Positions 1-8,022 of a stretch of DNA of 28,838 bases are shown here, one piece after another. Under the pieces are notes generated by a model. That model saw only the letters and a program-made list of their open reading frames with translations. It ran no database searches and had not been told where the DNA came from. Positions within the stretch are counted from its first letter, which is position 1; each line of letters opens with the position of its first letter. Source of the stretch: Alphaproteobacteria bacterium (lineage in GTDB: Bacteria > Pseudomonadota > Alphaproteobacteria > G02398745 > G023898745); the NCBI GenBank assembly GCA_027366195.1, contig DAHXKW010000030.1:1-28838 (forward strand), read 5' to 3'. Position numbers and translations under genes: made by a program.

Positions 1-121
1 GATCCCGGTTCTAACAGGTTCTAAAGGCTTCGCCTAAGAACCTGTAACGCCCGGGAAATCAGATCGGATTTGGCGGTTAATAAATGGATCCTCGATCGCG
101 CTTCGCTTGTCGAGGATGACT
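1..121. repeat. Palindromic repeat element at window edge
   Basis: Two stem-loops stand in the first 121 bases. The first (14-45) has 9-bp arms, ACAGGTTCT at 14-22 and AGAACCTGT at 37-45, with an inner AGGC/GCCT stem. The second (88-117) has 8-bp arms, ATCCTCGA and TCGAGGAT, with an inner GCG/CGC pairing. Position 7-14 and 17-24 also share the direct repeat GGTTCTAA. The stretch is richer in G+C than the genes beside it and has no long reading frame. Such paired palindromes resemble the dispersed palindromic elements of intracellular alphaproteobacteria. That assignment is an inference, because only one copy is visible here. The dnaE frame stops right at its border. Confidence 0.6.
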
Positions 122-1810
122 CTACACAGCAGCCTGGATCAACTTCTCGGCATCATGTATAACGGTCAACGTCTTTAATCCCAGAAAATCAAATTTCAAT
201 AAACCCGCCATTTCGACATATTTCATACTGAATTGTGTTGAAAATATGGGGGAATCTTCTTCTCGATATAATGGAACAATATCCTGCAAATCACACCCAC
301 CAATCACAATACCAGCCGCATGTGTCGAAGCGTGCCGATATAAACCTTCCAGCTGTTCGGCAATTGAAAATAGTTTTTTTATAGAATCATCTTCTTCATG
401 CAAAACCGACAATTCTGGAATAGTTTCTAGCGCCTCTTTTACTGATCCAATTTGGAAAGGAATCTGCCGTACAATCTGATCCACAAAAGAATAAGGCATA
501 GACAGAACACGCCCCACGTCACGCAATACCCCCTTTGTTTGTAAGGTTCCAAAAGTAATAATGTGGGCCACACGATTGTCTCCATACTTTTGGCGTACGT
601 AAGCAATGACCTCATCCCGCCTATCTTGACAAAAATCTATATCAAAATCTGGCATGGACACACGTTCTGGATTTAAAAAACGTTCGAATAATAAACCATA
701 TTTTATAGGGTCTATATCTGTGATGGTTAAAGCCCATGCTACAACAGAGCCCGCACCAGACCCACGCCCTGGTCCTACTGGAATATCCTGTTGTTTTGCC
801 CACTGAATAAAATCAGCCACGATTAAAAAATACCCCGGAAATCCCATACCTTCAATTACGTTAAGTTCATATTGCAAGCGATCTAGATATTTTTGCTCAT
901 GATCTTTAGTCATTCCTGCTTCTTTAAAACGATTCTCAAGCCCTGTCTTGGCATTTTTACGCAATAATTCAGTTTCAGACAGTTCCGATGGATAAGGTGG
1001 CAATTGTGGCTGGGAAGGTTTCAAAAAAAATTGGCAGCGCTGCGCTATAACTTCAGTGTGCTCAATAGCTTCTGGGATATCATCAAATAACCACGTCATC
1101 TCTTCTGAGGTTTTAAAATAGTACTGCTCATTTAACCTTTCTCTATCAGCCTCTACGACATGGCGTCCTTCTGCAATACATCGCAATGCGTCATGCGCTT
1201 CAAACATATCTTTCTTCGGGAAATAAACCTCGTTTGTAGCGACTAAAGGAATATTCAAATCTATAGCTAATTTAAGATACTCTGGTTCAAGTATATTTTG
1301 AATTCGAAGACCATGCCGGCAAATCTCTAAATAAAATCGATCACCAAAATGTTGAGTAAACTCTTTTGCCAATTCATAAGCCGAATCTTTTTTGTTAGAA
1401 AGTAGCATATTCCCAACTAAACCTTGCTCATAACCAGATAGGCAAATCAAACCTTTTTGATACTGCCATATGTCATCTAGCGTAACGGATTGATAACTTT
1501 CTTTTTCATAAGCATAGGCTTTGCTAACCAAATGAGATAAATTTTTATACCCTTCTTGAGACATACATAACAACCCCAAAGGGTAGTATTTATCTTCATA
1601 GCGCACATGAACGGTACAACCAAGAATAGGTTGTATCCCTTTTTCCGTACATTTAATGGAAAACTCCATGGCACCAAAAAGATTATCCAAATCTGTAATA
1701 GCTACCGCCGTCATCTGGTTTTGTTTACATAAGTCTGGAAAAGATTTTATTTTTATAGCACCCTGACACAAAGAATAAGCACTGTAGCAACGCAGATGAA
1801 CAAACGTCAT
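122..1810 (-). CDS. dnaE: DNA polymerase III alpha subunit, truncated after the palm aspartates
   Basis: This is the N-terminal half (562 aa) of the replicative polymerase alpha subunit, normally about 1,150 aa. The N-terminus is the PHP domain (opening FVHLRCYSAYSL). The palm follows, with the GPGRGSGAGS segment and PDFDIDF at about residues 384-392, which carries two catalytic aspartates. The third catalytic aspartate lies in KFDFLGL near residue 538. The frame still reads like DnaE (KTLTVIHDAEKLIQ) until a stop codon about 4 bases from the second stem-loop of the edge repeat. The fingers, beta-clamp-binding and tau-binding regions are missing. Its ATG overlaps the gyrB stop (ATGA, 4 bases at 1807-1810), which implies translational coupling. 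DnaE is essential, so this is either a real insertion with another copy elsewhere, or an assembly join at a repeat. Confidence 0.93.
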   Translation of the reverse strand: MTFVHLRCYSAYSLCQGAIKIKSFPDLCKQNQMTAVAITDLDNLFGAMEFSIKCTEKGIQPILGCTVHVRYEDKYYPLGLLCMSQEGYKNLSHLVSKAYAYEKESYQSVTLDDIWQYQKGLICLSGYEQGLVGNMLLSNKKDSAYELAKEFTQHFGDRFYLEICRHGLRIQNILEPEYLKLAIDLNIPLVATNEVYFPKKDMFEAHDALRCIAEGRHVVEADRERLNEQYYFKTSEEMTWLFDDIPEAIEHTEVIAQRCQFFLKPSQPQLPPYPSELSETELLRKNAKTGLENRFKEAGMTKDHEQKYLDRLQYELNVIEGMGFPGYFLIVADFIQWAKQQDIPVGPGRGSGAGSVVAWALTITDIDPIKYGLLFERFLNPERVSMPDFDIDFCQDRRDEVIAYVRQKYGDNRVAHIITFGTLQTKGVLRDVGRVLSMPYSFVDQIVRQIPFQIGSVKEALETIPELSVLHEEDDSIKKLFSIAEQLEGLYRHASTHAAGIVIGGCDLQDIVPLYREEDSPIFSTQFSMKYVEMAGLLKFDFLGLKTLTVIHDAEKLIQAAV

Positions 1811-4137
1811 GCGTCAATATTGCCATAAATAGCATTTTCTTGAATGAAAGCCCGACGCGGCTCAACAACATCTCCCATAAGCATAGATACGATTTCTTCT
1901 GATGTATCAAGATTATCTAGACGTATCTGTAACAAGGTTCTGTTTTCTGGATTCAATGTTGTTTCCCATAACTGTTCCGCATCCATTTCTCCCAAACCTT
2001 TAAATCGGCTAATACTGATACCCTTACGCGCTAGATCATCAATTAGATTTACAAGCTCTACAATGTGGGTAAGTTTATGTTCAACATTTTTTATAGTCGT
2101 TAAGGTGACCTGTTTGAAGTTAAAGAACTTCACATCTTCATATGCCTTTTTCAGCATGCGCACATCTAAAGAAGTAATCAGATCTTGGTTAAGATAAATA
2201 TCCTCCTTGATACCATAATGATCTTTATGCACCACATAGCCGCCATCATCTAAGGCCATCGCAGAATAGGGATCAGATAAATGGGGTACCTGTCCTAATT
2301 CTAGCGCATCTTTTGTGATCAACAGCTCAAGCAAATCCATATCTCGCAAACGTAAATTGATACGTTCCATATACTCTTTTAACTGGAATAATCTTTGCAA
2401 AAATTGCGATAGCTCTGATTCAATCAAAGCACGTATTCCATCAAACAACTTAATATCTTCAACAACCTGGTCAATGAGGTATTTATTCAATTCTCTTTCA
2501 TTTTTCAAAAACATTTCTTTTTGTCCTTTACGAACTTTAAACAAAGGAGGTTGCGCTGCATATAAATGCCCCGCGCTGATAACATCTTTCATATGCCTAT
2601 AGAAAAATGTAAGTAATAAGGTTCGGATATGGCTACCATCAACGTCAGCATCGGTCATAATTATAATTTTATGATATTTCAGTTTCGACAAATCAAAATC
2701 ATCTTGACCAATACCTGTTCCCAAAGCGGTTATTAGCGTTCCAATATCAGGTGAACCTAAGATTCGGTCAAAACGTGCCCTTTCAACGTTCAGGATCTTT
2801 CCACGCATTGGTAGGATGGCTTGGCAAGAACGATCACGTGCTTGTTTAGCTGAACCACCTGCAGAATCTCCTTCTACAATAAATAATTCGCACTTTTCTG
2901 GATTCTTTTCAGAACAGTTGGCCAGCTTACCATTTAACATGATTTGTGTTTTTTTGCTGCGTGTTAATTCACGTGCTTTTCGCGCCGCTTCACGAGCAAC
3001 AGCAGCTTCTACAATCTTATTTACTACATGCTTAGCTTCCGAGGGGTGTTCTTCAAACCAAGTTTTAATTGCTTCAGACATAACTGATTCAACAACGGGA
3101 CGTACTTCTGATGACACAAGCTTATCCTTAGTTTGTGAAGAAAATTTAGGTTCTGGGACCTTTACTGATAAAACACATACAAGCCCCTCACGAATATCCT
3201 CACCTGTGATATTCAAATCTTTTTTATTTTTTGCAATTTCCGTGACATATCCTGTAATGGCTCGAGTAAGGGCACCACGTAGCCCCATTAAGTGTGTCCC
3301 CCCCTCTTTTTGTGGAATATTATTAGTAAAACAAATTGTGGTTTCATGGTAACTATCTGTCCATACCAAAGCCGTATCTACTGTTATATGGCCTTCAGTT
3401 GCATGAGCAATTATCGGGGTATTATTTAGTATTGTTTTCCCTTTTGATAAGTGCTGAACAAATTCAAGAATACCACCTTCAAAGTGAAAGGTTTTTTCGA
3501 ATAATTGATCTGCCCGACGATCTTGCAAAGAAATCTTTAAACCAGAATTTAAAAAAGCCAGTTCACGGAAGCGGTTTTCTAAAATCTTTCGATCAAAGAT
3601 AATATTAGAAAACGTTTCCTCGGAAGGATAAAACTGCACATATGTCCCAGAACCTTCAGCAGAACCTATAACGTCAAGAGGTGCATCAGCATCACCATGA
3701 GTAAATGTCATGCCATAAAGTTTTCCATTACGTCTAATTTTTAAAATCAACTTTTTAGACAAAGCGTTTACAACAGATACGCCTACACCGTGTAAACCGC
3801 CCGAAACTTTGTACGAATTTTGATCGAACTTACCTCCTGCATGAAGCTGGGTCATGATAAGCTCAGCAGCAGAGACACCTTCTTCCTGGTGAATATCTAC
3901 AGGAATTCCACGGCCATCATCTTCAACTGAAACGCTCCCATCTTCATGGATAACCACATCAACATGCGTACAATGTCCTGCCAACGCCTCATCTACGGCA
4001 TTATCTATAACTTCAAAAACCATATGATGTAAACCCGAGCCATCATCTGTGTCACCAATATACATGCCGGGACGTTTGCGTACCGCATCCAAACCTTTTA
4101 ATACCTTAATCGACTCGGCACTGTATTGTTCTGTCAT
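1807..4137 (-). CDS. gyrB: DNA gyrase subunit B
   Basis: ATPase subunit of the type II topoisomerase gyrase, which with GyrA introduces negative supercoils. The 776 residues are slightly short of the usual roughly 800. The GHKL ATPase domain comes first, with EVIDNAVDEALAG, the DDGRGIP motif and GGLHGVGVSVVNALS. The transducer domain follows with QKEGGTHLMG. The TOPRIM domain has LFIVEGDSAGGSAKQ and the metal-binding MTDADVDGSHI. The C-terminus carries the GyrB signature FKGLGEMDAEQLWETT. GyrB is favoured over ParE because of the overall length and the spacing between TOPRIM and the C-terminal signature. It is coupled to the downstream dnaE fragment by a 4-base overlap. The leader upstream of 4137 is AT-rich and shows no strong Shine-Dalgarno sequence. 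Confidence 0.96.
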   Translation of the reverse strand: MTEQYSAESIKVLKGLDAVRKRPGMYIGDTDDGSGLHHMVFEVIDNAVDEALAGHCTHVDVVIHEDGSVSVEDDGRGIPVDIHQEEGVSAAELIMTQLHAGGKFDQNSYKVSGGLHGVGVSVVNALSKKLILKIRRNGKLYGMTFTHGDADAPLDVIGSAEGSGTYVQFYPSEETFSNIIFDRKILENRFRELAFLNSGLKISLQDRRADQLFEKTFHFEGGILEFVQHLSKGKTILNNTPIIAHATEGHITVDTALVWTDSYHETTICFTNNIPQKEGGTHLMGLRGALTRAITGYVTEIAKNKKDLNITGEDIREGLVCVLSVKVPEPKFSSQTKDKLVSSEVRPVVESVMSEAIKTWFEEHPSEAKHVVNKIVEAAVAREAARKARELTRSKKTQIMLNGKLANCSEKNPEKCELFIVEGDSAGGSAKQARDRSCQAILPMRGKILNVERARFDRILGSPDIGTLITALGTGIGQDDFDLSKLKYHKIIIMTDADVDGSHIRTLLLTFFYRHMKDVISAGHLYAAQPPLFKVRKGQKEMFLKNERELNKYLIDQVVEDIKLFDGIRALIESELSQFLQRLFQLKEYMERINLRLRDMDLLELLITKDALELGQVPHLSDPYSAMALDDGGYVVHKDHYGIKEDIYLNQDLITSLDVRMLKKAYEDVKFFNFKQVTLTTIKNVEHKLTHIVELVNLIDDLARKGISISRFKGLGEMDAEQLWETTLNPENRTLLQIRLDNLDTSEEIVSMLMGDVVEPRRAFIQENAIYGNIDA

Positions 4138-4698
4138 TTTTATCGTATGGGAGATATGTCTAAATCATTTTAGCATGGGATTAAGACGTTTGAACGGATT
4201 GTTTATAGGTTCTTTAGCAATGTAAACTAATACTATTCATTAGCAAACACAGCGAGAAATTTTTTCAAAACTATTTTCATGATTTTTGGGATAATAAGGT
4301 GTTTTTTAACTATATGTTAATTAAGGCTATCTATATTGAAATGTAAGATGGCCGCACCTGGTGGGCAGAGATTGCACGATCCCTGGGCGATAGACCGGGT
4401 TAAGTTTTAGGCTTGACCTTTAAAGCCATCGGGCCTTAGGTTTGAAGATTGCTTACGTATACTAAGTGATTGTAGAACTTATGATTTGGTTTGAAAACCT
4501 GTCACAGCCTGTTTTGTAGCTATTTTTAATAGCGAACAATGGGATGAGGGGTCTATTGCTTCGTGGAGGAGGAGGCGGAGGCACGTGCTCTGGCTTGGGT
4601 TTACGGAGGCCCGAGCCGCAGGCGAGACGAATATCCAAAAATCAAAGTCATGAAAGCCGTTTCTAAAAAACTTCACACTGCATTATAAGGTAATTACA
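4138..4698. other. 561-base gap between gyrB and glyQ with a hairpin-rich, GC-richer segment
   Basis: The first 200 bases are AT-rich and probably hold the gyrB leader and promoter. From about 4347 to 4640 the base composition shifts to G+C-rich. GATGGC at 4347-4352 pairs with GCCATC at 4425-4430 and could close a structured RNA of about 84 nt. Hairpins are also present at 4519-4533 (GCTATT, loop TTT, AATAGC) and 4592-4617 (GGCTTGGG with CCCGAGCC, loop 10). A purine run lies at about 4563-4580. A start-less reading frame at 4347-4403 (DGRTWWAEIARSLGDRPG) could be a protein remnant. I cannot match the segment to tRNA, 5S, SRP RNA, tmRNA or 6S RNA with confidence. It may be an ncRNA, a dispersed repeat or gene debris. 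Confidence 0.4.
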
Positions 4699-5562
4699 AT
4701 GCTTTCTTTTCAACAGCTCATCTTAAAGCTACAAAACTACTGGGCAGACCAAGGTTGTATGATTTTACAGCCTTACGACATGGAAGTAGGCGCAGGAACA
4801 TCTCACCCTGCTACGGTCCTAAAGTCTCTAGGACCAGAACCCTGGAACATTGTTTACGTTCAACCATCAAGGCGACCAACTGATGGACGTTTTGGTGAAA
4901 ATCCTAACAGACTGCAGATGTTTCATCAGCTCCAAGTGCTTTTAAAGCCAGCGCCACCAAATAATCAAGAACTGTACTTAAATAGCTTGAAACATATTGG
5001 TTTAGATCTTAGTCAGCATGATATTCGATTTGTAGAAGATGACTGGGAAAACCCTTCTTTAGGTGCAGCTGGTGTGGGATGGGAAGTCTGGTGTGATGGA
5101 CAAGAGATTAGTCAATATACTTATTTTCAGCAAGTTGGTGGTATCCCGTTAGAAGTCATTCCTATTGAAATTACCTATGGCCTTGAACGTATCGCCGCTT
5201 TCTTGCAGGGAGTAGACAACCTTTTTGATATCCGTTTTAATGACGACCCTAACAGAACTTTTACTTATGGCGATGTTTACAAACGCAACGAATTTGAACA
5301 ATCCCATTTTAACTTTGAATACGCTTCCGTAGATATGCTGAAAAAGCATTTTGAAGATCATGAAATCGAGTGCGAGAAACTTTTAGAAGCTAACCTGCCT
5401 TTACCAGCCTATGAACAATGTTTGAAAAACAACCATATATTTAATCTACTAGATGCCCGCTCTGCAATCAGCCCCACACAAAGAGCAGAATACATTCTAA
5501 GAATTCGCCAGCTTGTAAAACAGTGCTGTGAAAAATACGTTCAAATCCCCCAGCCCCGATAA
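4699..5562 (+). CDS. glyQ: Glycyl-tRNA synthetase alpha subunit
   Basis: Catalytic subunit of the bacterial heterotetrameric (alpha2beta2) glycyl-tRNA synthetase, which charges tRNA-Gly in the cytoplasm. At 287 aa it has normal family length. The opening is typical: a TFQ-like start, NYWADQGCMILQPYDMEVGAGTS, then the class II motif region with YVQPSRRPTDGRFGENPNR. Further conserved blocks are FVEDDWENPSLGAAGVGWEVW, TYFQQVGG and EITYGLERIA. An AAGG Shine-Dalgarno sequence sits upstream of the ATG. The partner gene glyS (beta subunit, tRNA recognition), which usually follows directly, is not in this window. After a 62-base gap the next gene is a BON-domain lipoprotein. Confidence 0.96.
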   Translation: MLSFQQLILKLQNYWADQGCMILQPYDMEVGAGTSHPATVLKSLGPEPWNIVYVQPSRRPTDGRFGENPNRLQMFHQLQVLLKPAPPNNQELYLNSLKHIGLDLSQHDIRFVEDDWENPSLGAAGVGWEVWCDGQEISQYTYFQQVGGIPLEVIPIEITYGLERIAAFLQGVDNLFDIRFNDDPNRTFTYGDVYKRNEFEQSHFNFEYASVDMLKKHFEDHEIECEKLLEANLPLPAYEQCLKNNHIFNLLDARSAISPTQRAEYILRIRQLVKQCCEKYVQIPQPR

Positions 5563-5624
5563 TCATCAGTTGTTATGAAATAAGATTCAGGCTAACCTAT
5601 TACAAAAGTTCATAATTTACCAAC

Positions 5625-6206
5625 ATGAAACGTTTTTTATTATTTTTCTTTCTGGCAAGTTGCGCACCATTGGTTATAGGCAGTGGCGCCGCTGTAATTG
5701 GGGGAATGGCTTATCGCGAAAAAGGAATTAGCGGATCTCTGGATGATACAAGTTTATCAATAAAACTTAAAAAAAGACTCCGCCAAAGAGATAGAGAGTG
5801 GAACACCTATTTGCGAAAAAAAGTTAATATAAGCGTACAAAATGGTGAAGTTTTATTAACAGGCCATGTTGCTTCTGAAGAAGAATCTCGCTGGATAGAA
5901 CAAGTCATGTGGGAAGTCTTCGGCGTAAAAAGTGTAATTAATCAACTAACCACATCGCAAACGCGCAGCTCCTTTTTAAGTGACATGGCAATCACAGCAA
6001 AATGCAAGGCAATACTTGCAACTCACTCTCAAGTAAATATCCGCAGCCTAAATTACTCTATAAGGACAGTCGATGGTGTGGTCTATGTAATGGGTATCTC
6101 TAGATCTGTACGTGAACAGCAAATTGTTCTGAACACCATTGCTCGCGTTAAAGGTGTTAAGAAAGTTATTTGCTTAGCTAGATTCAAAGATGAAGTGTTG
6201 AGCTAA
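5625..6206 (+). CDS. Lipoprotein with two BON domains
   Basis: Probable envelope lipoprotein of 193 aa. It begins MKRFLLFFFLASCAP, a signal peptide with lipobox LASC and Cys13 as the lipidated residue. Two BON (bacterial OsmY and nodulation) domains follow. The first covers about residues 40-110, with the typical VNISVQNGEVLLTGHV and GVKSVINQL. The second covers about residues 115-190, with RTVDGVVYVMGISRS and VKGVKKVICLARF. BON domains bind phospholipid or other envelope components, and a two-BON lipoprotein is the layout of DolP/YraP, an outer-membrane integrity factor. Orthology to DolP is an inference from architecture. The stop codon directly abuts the lepA ATG with no spacer, so the two genes are almost certainly co-transcribed. 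Confidence 0.85.
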   Translation: MKRFLLFFFLASCAPLVIGSGAAVIGGMAYREKGISGSLDDTSLSIKLKKRLRQRDREWNTYLRKKVNISVQNGEVLLTGHVASEEESRWIEQVMWEVFGVKSVINQLTTSQTRSSFLSDMAITAKCKAILATHSQVNIRSLNYSIRTVDGVVYVMGISRSVREQQIVLNTIARVKGVKKVICLARFKDEVLS

Positions 6207-8021
6207 ATGGTTGATATAAAAAAAATCCGCAACTTTGCGATTATTGCTCATATTGACCATGGAAAATCCACATTATCCGATCGTTTGATTGAATTTTGTG
6301 GTACCATCGCCAAACACGAAATGAAAAGCCAAATTCTTGATTCTATGGATATAGAACGAGAAAGAGGTATCACTATCAAAGCACAAACGGTGCGACTGCC
6401 TTATGTCGCGAAAGATGGCCAAACATATATTTTGAATTTGATGGATACGCCCGGTCACGTTGATTTTGCTTATGAAGTCAGTCGTTCATTGGCCGCTTGT
6501 GAAGGTTCTCTGCTTATTATTGACGCTAGCCAAGGCGTTGAAGCTCAAACTTTGGCGAATGTTTATCAGGCTATAGATAACGATCACACAATTATTCCTG
6601 TATTAAATAAAATTGATTTGCCAGCTGCCGATATTGACCGTACTAAAAAACAAATCGAAGAGGTTATTGGTTTAGATACAGATAATGCCATCCTAGTCTC
6701 TGCCAAAGCTGGAATTGGTATCCAAGAACTTCTTGAAGCAATTGTTCTCGAATTACCAGCCCCTACCTTAGAGCTCGGACCAGAAACAAATCAAGCACCG
6801 CTAAAAGCGCTTTTAGTTGACAGTTGGTACGATCCCTATTTAGGCGTGATTATCCTTGTTCGCATTGTACATGGCACGCTACGTAAAGGTATGAAGATTC
6901 GAATGATGAATAGCGGCCGTAGCTATGACGTAGACCATGTTGGCGTTTTCACCCCCAAAAAAGAATATCATGACACACTTGCCCCTGGTGAAATTGGTTT
7001 TTTCACCGCTGGCATTAAACATGTAACAGACTGTAAAGTAGGCGATACTATAACTGAAGAACGCAACCCTACCGCACATCCTCTACCAGGATTTAAGCCT
7101 TCAGTGCCAGTTGTTTTTTGCGGTTTATTCCCGCTTGATTCATCAGAATTTGATTTACTTCGTGACAGCCTTGAAAAATTACATCTTAACGATGCCAGCT
7201 TCCATTTCGAGGGAGAAAATTCAGCTGCCTTAGGTTCTGGATTTAGGTGTGGATTTTTAGGACTTTTACACCTTGAGATTATTCAAGAACGACTTGAAAG
7301 AGAATTCGGACTCGAACTTATTGCCACAGCCCCTAGCGTTCAATACAAAATCCATATGACTAATGGCAGTGTCATGGATCTCCATAACCCGACAGATCTA
7401 CCTGATATTGTAAAAATTGCCAAGATCGAAGAACCTTGGATACGCGCAACAATTATGGTCCAAGAAGAATATTTAGGTCCTATTTTAGAACTTTGTACAA
7501 ATAGAAGAGGCTCTCAAATTAGCCTTAATTTTTCTGGCACAAGAGCCATTGTCGTTTATAAATTACCTTTGGCTGAAATCGTTTTTGATTTTTACGATCG
7601 CTTAAAATCCATCTCAAAAGGCTACGCATCTTTCGATTATGAAATGAGTAGCTTTGAAGAAGGCGATTTAGTTCGGGTTAATATCATGATTAACGGCGAA
7701 ATTGTTGATGCTTTATCAATGATGGTGCACCGAACTCGCGCTGAAAAACGGGGTAGAGCCATGTGCACCAAGTTAAAAGACCTCATCCCTAAACAGCTTT
7801 TCAAAGTAGCTATACAAGCCGCTATAGGCGGTAAGATAATCGCCAGAGAAACCATTGGCGCTATCCGAAAAGATGTAACAGCAAAATGTTATGGTGGCGA
7901 TATCTCACGTAAAAAGAAACTACTTGAAAAACAAAAAGAAGGTAAAAAACGTATGCGTCAGTACGGCAACATAGAAATTCCACAAAAAGTCTTCATCGAA
8001 GCATTAAAAGTAGATGATTAA
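6207..8021 (+). CDS. lepA: Elongation factor 4 (back-translocating GTPase LepA)
   Basis: Ribosome-associated GTPase, 604 aa, normal length for EF4. The G1 motif is AHIDHGKST near residue 14, G2 is within RERGITIKAQT, G3 is DTPGHVDF, G4 is NKIDLP and G5 is VSAKAG. The translation-factor beta-barrel and EF-G-like domains follow. The LepA-specific C-terminal domain ends with SRKKKLLEKQKEGKKRMR and the usual IPQKVFIEALKVDD. It acts on ribosomes under ionic or cold stress and may influence initiation. Translation probably depends on coupling, because the ATG begins right after the stop of the BON lipoprotein gene. It converges on gatB with a single base between stop codons. Confidence 0.97.
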   Translation: MVDIKKIRNFAIIAHIDHGKSTLSDRLIEFCGTIAKHEMKSQILDSMDIERERGITIKAQTVRLPYVAKDGQTYILNLMDTPGHVDFAYEVSRSLAACEGSLLIIDASQGVEAQTLANVYQAIDNDHTIIPVLNKIDLPAADIDRTKKQIEEVIGLDTDNAILVSAKAGIGIQELLEAIVLELPAPTLELGPETNQAPLKALLVDSWYDPYLGVIILVRIVHGTLRKGMKIRMMNSGRSYDVDHVGVFTPKKEYHDTLAPGEIGFFTAGIKHVTDCKVGDTITEERNPTAHPLPGFKPSVPVVFCGLFPLDSSEFDLLRDSLEKLHLNDASFHFEGENSAALGSGFRCGFLGLLHLEIIQERLEREFGLELIATAPSVQYKIHMTNGSVMDLHNPTDLPDIVKIAKIEEPWIRATIMVQEEYLGPILELCTNRRGSQISLNFSGTRAIVVYKLPLAEIVFDFYDRLKSISKGYASFDYEMSSFEEGDLVRVNIMINGEIVDALSMMVHRTRAEKRGRAMCTKLKDLIPKQLFKVAIQAAIGGKIIARETIGAIRKDVTAKCYGGDISRKKKLLEKQKEGKKRMRQYGNIEIPQKVFIEALKVDD

Positions 8022-8022
8022 T

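Noticed and set aside
122..1810. DnaE break as an intein or programmed split polymerase
   Set aside because: No intein N-terminal motif (Cys/Ser block) follows the break, and the sequence after the stop is a non-coding palindrome.
4479..4676. 65-codon minus-strand frame in the gyrB-glyQ gap
   Set aside because: It coincides with the GC-rich hairpin segment, its composition (Ser, Arg, Leu) looks like translated repeat, and no family is recognised.
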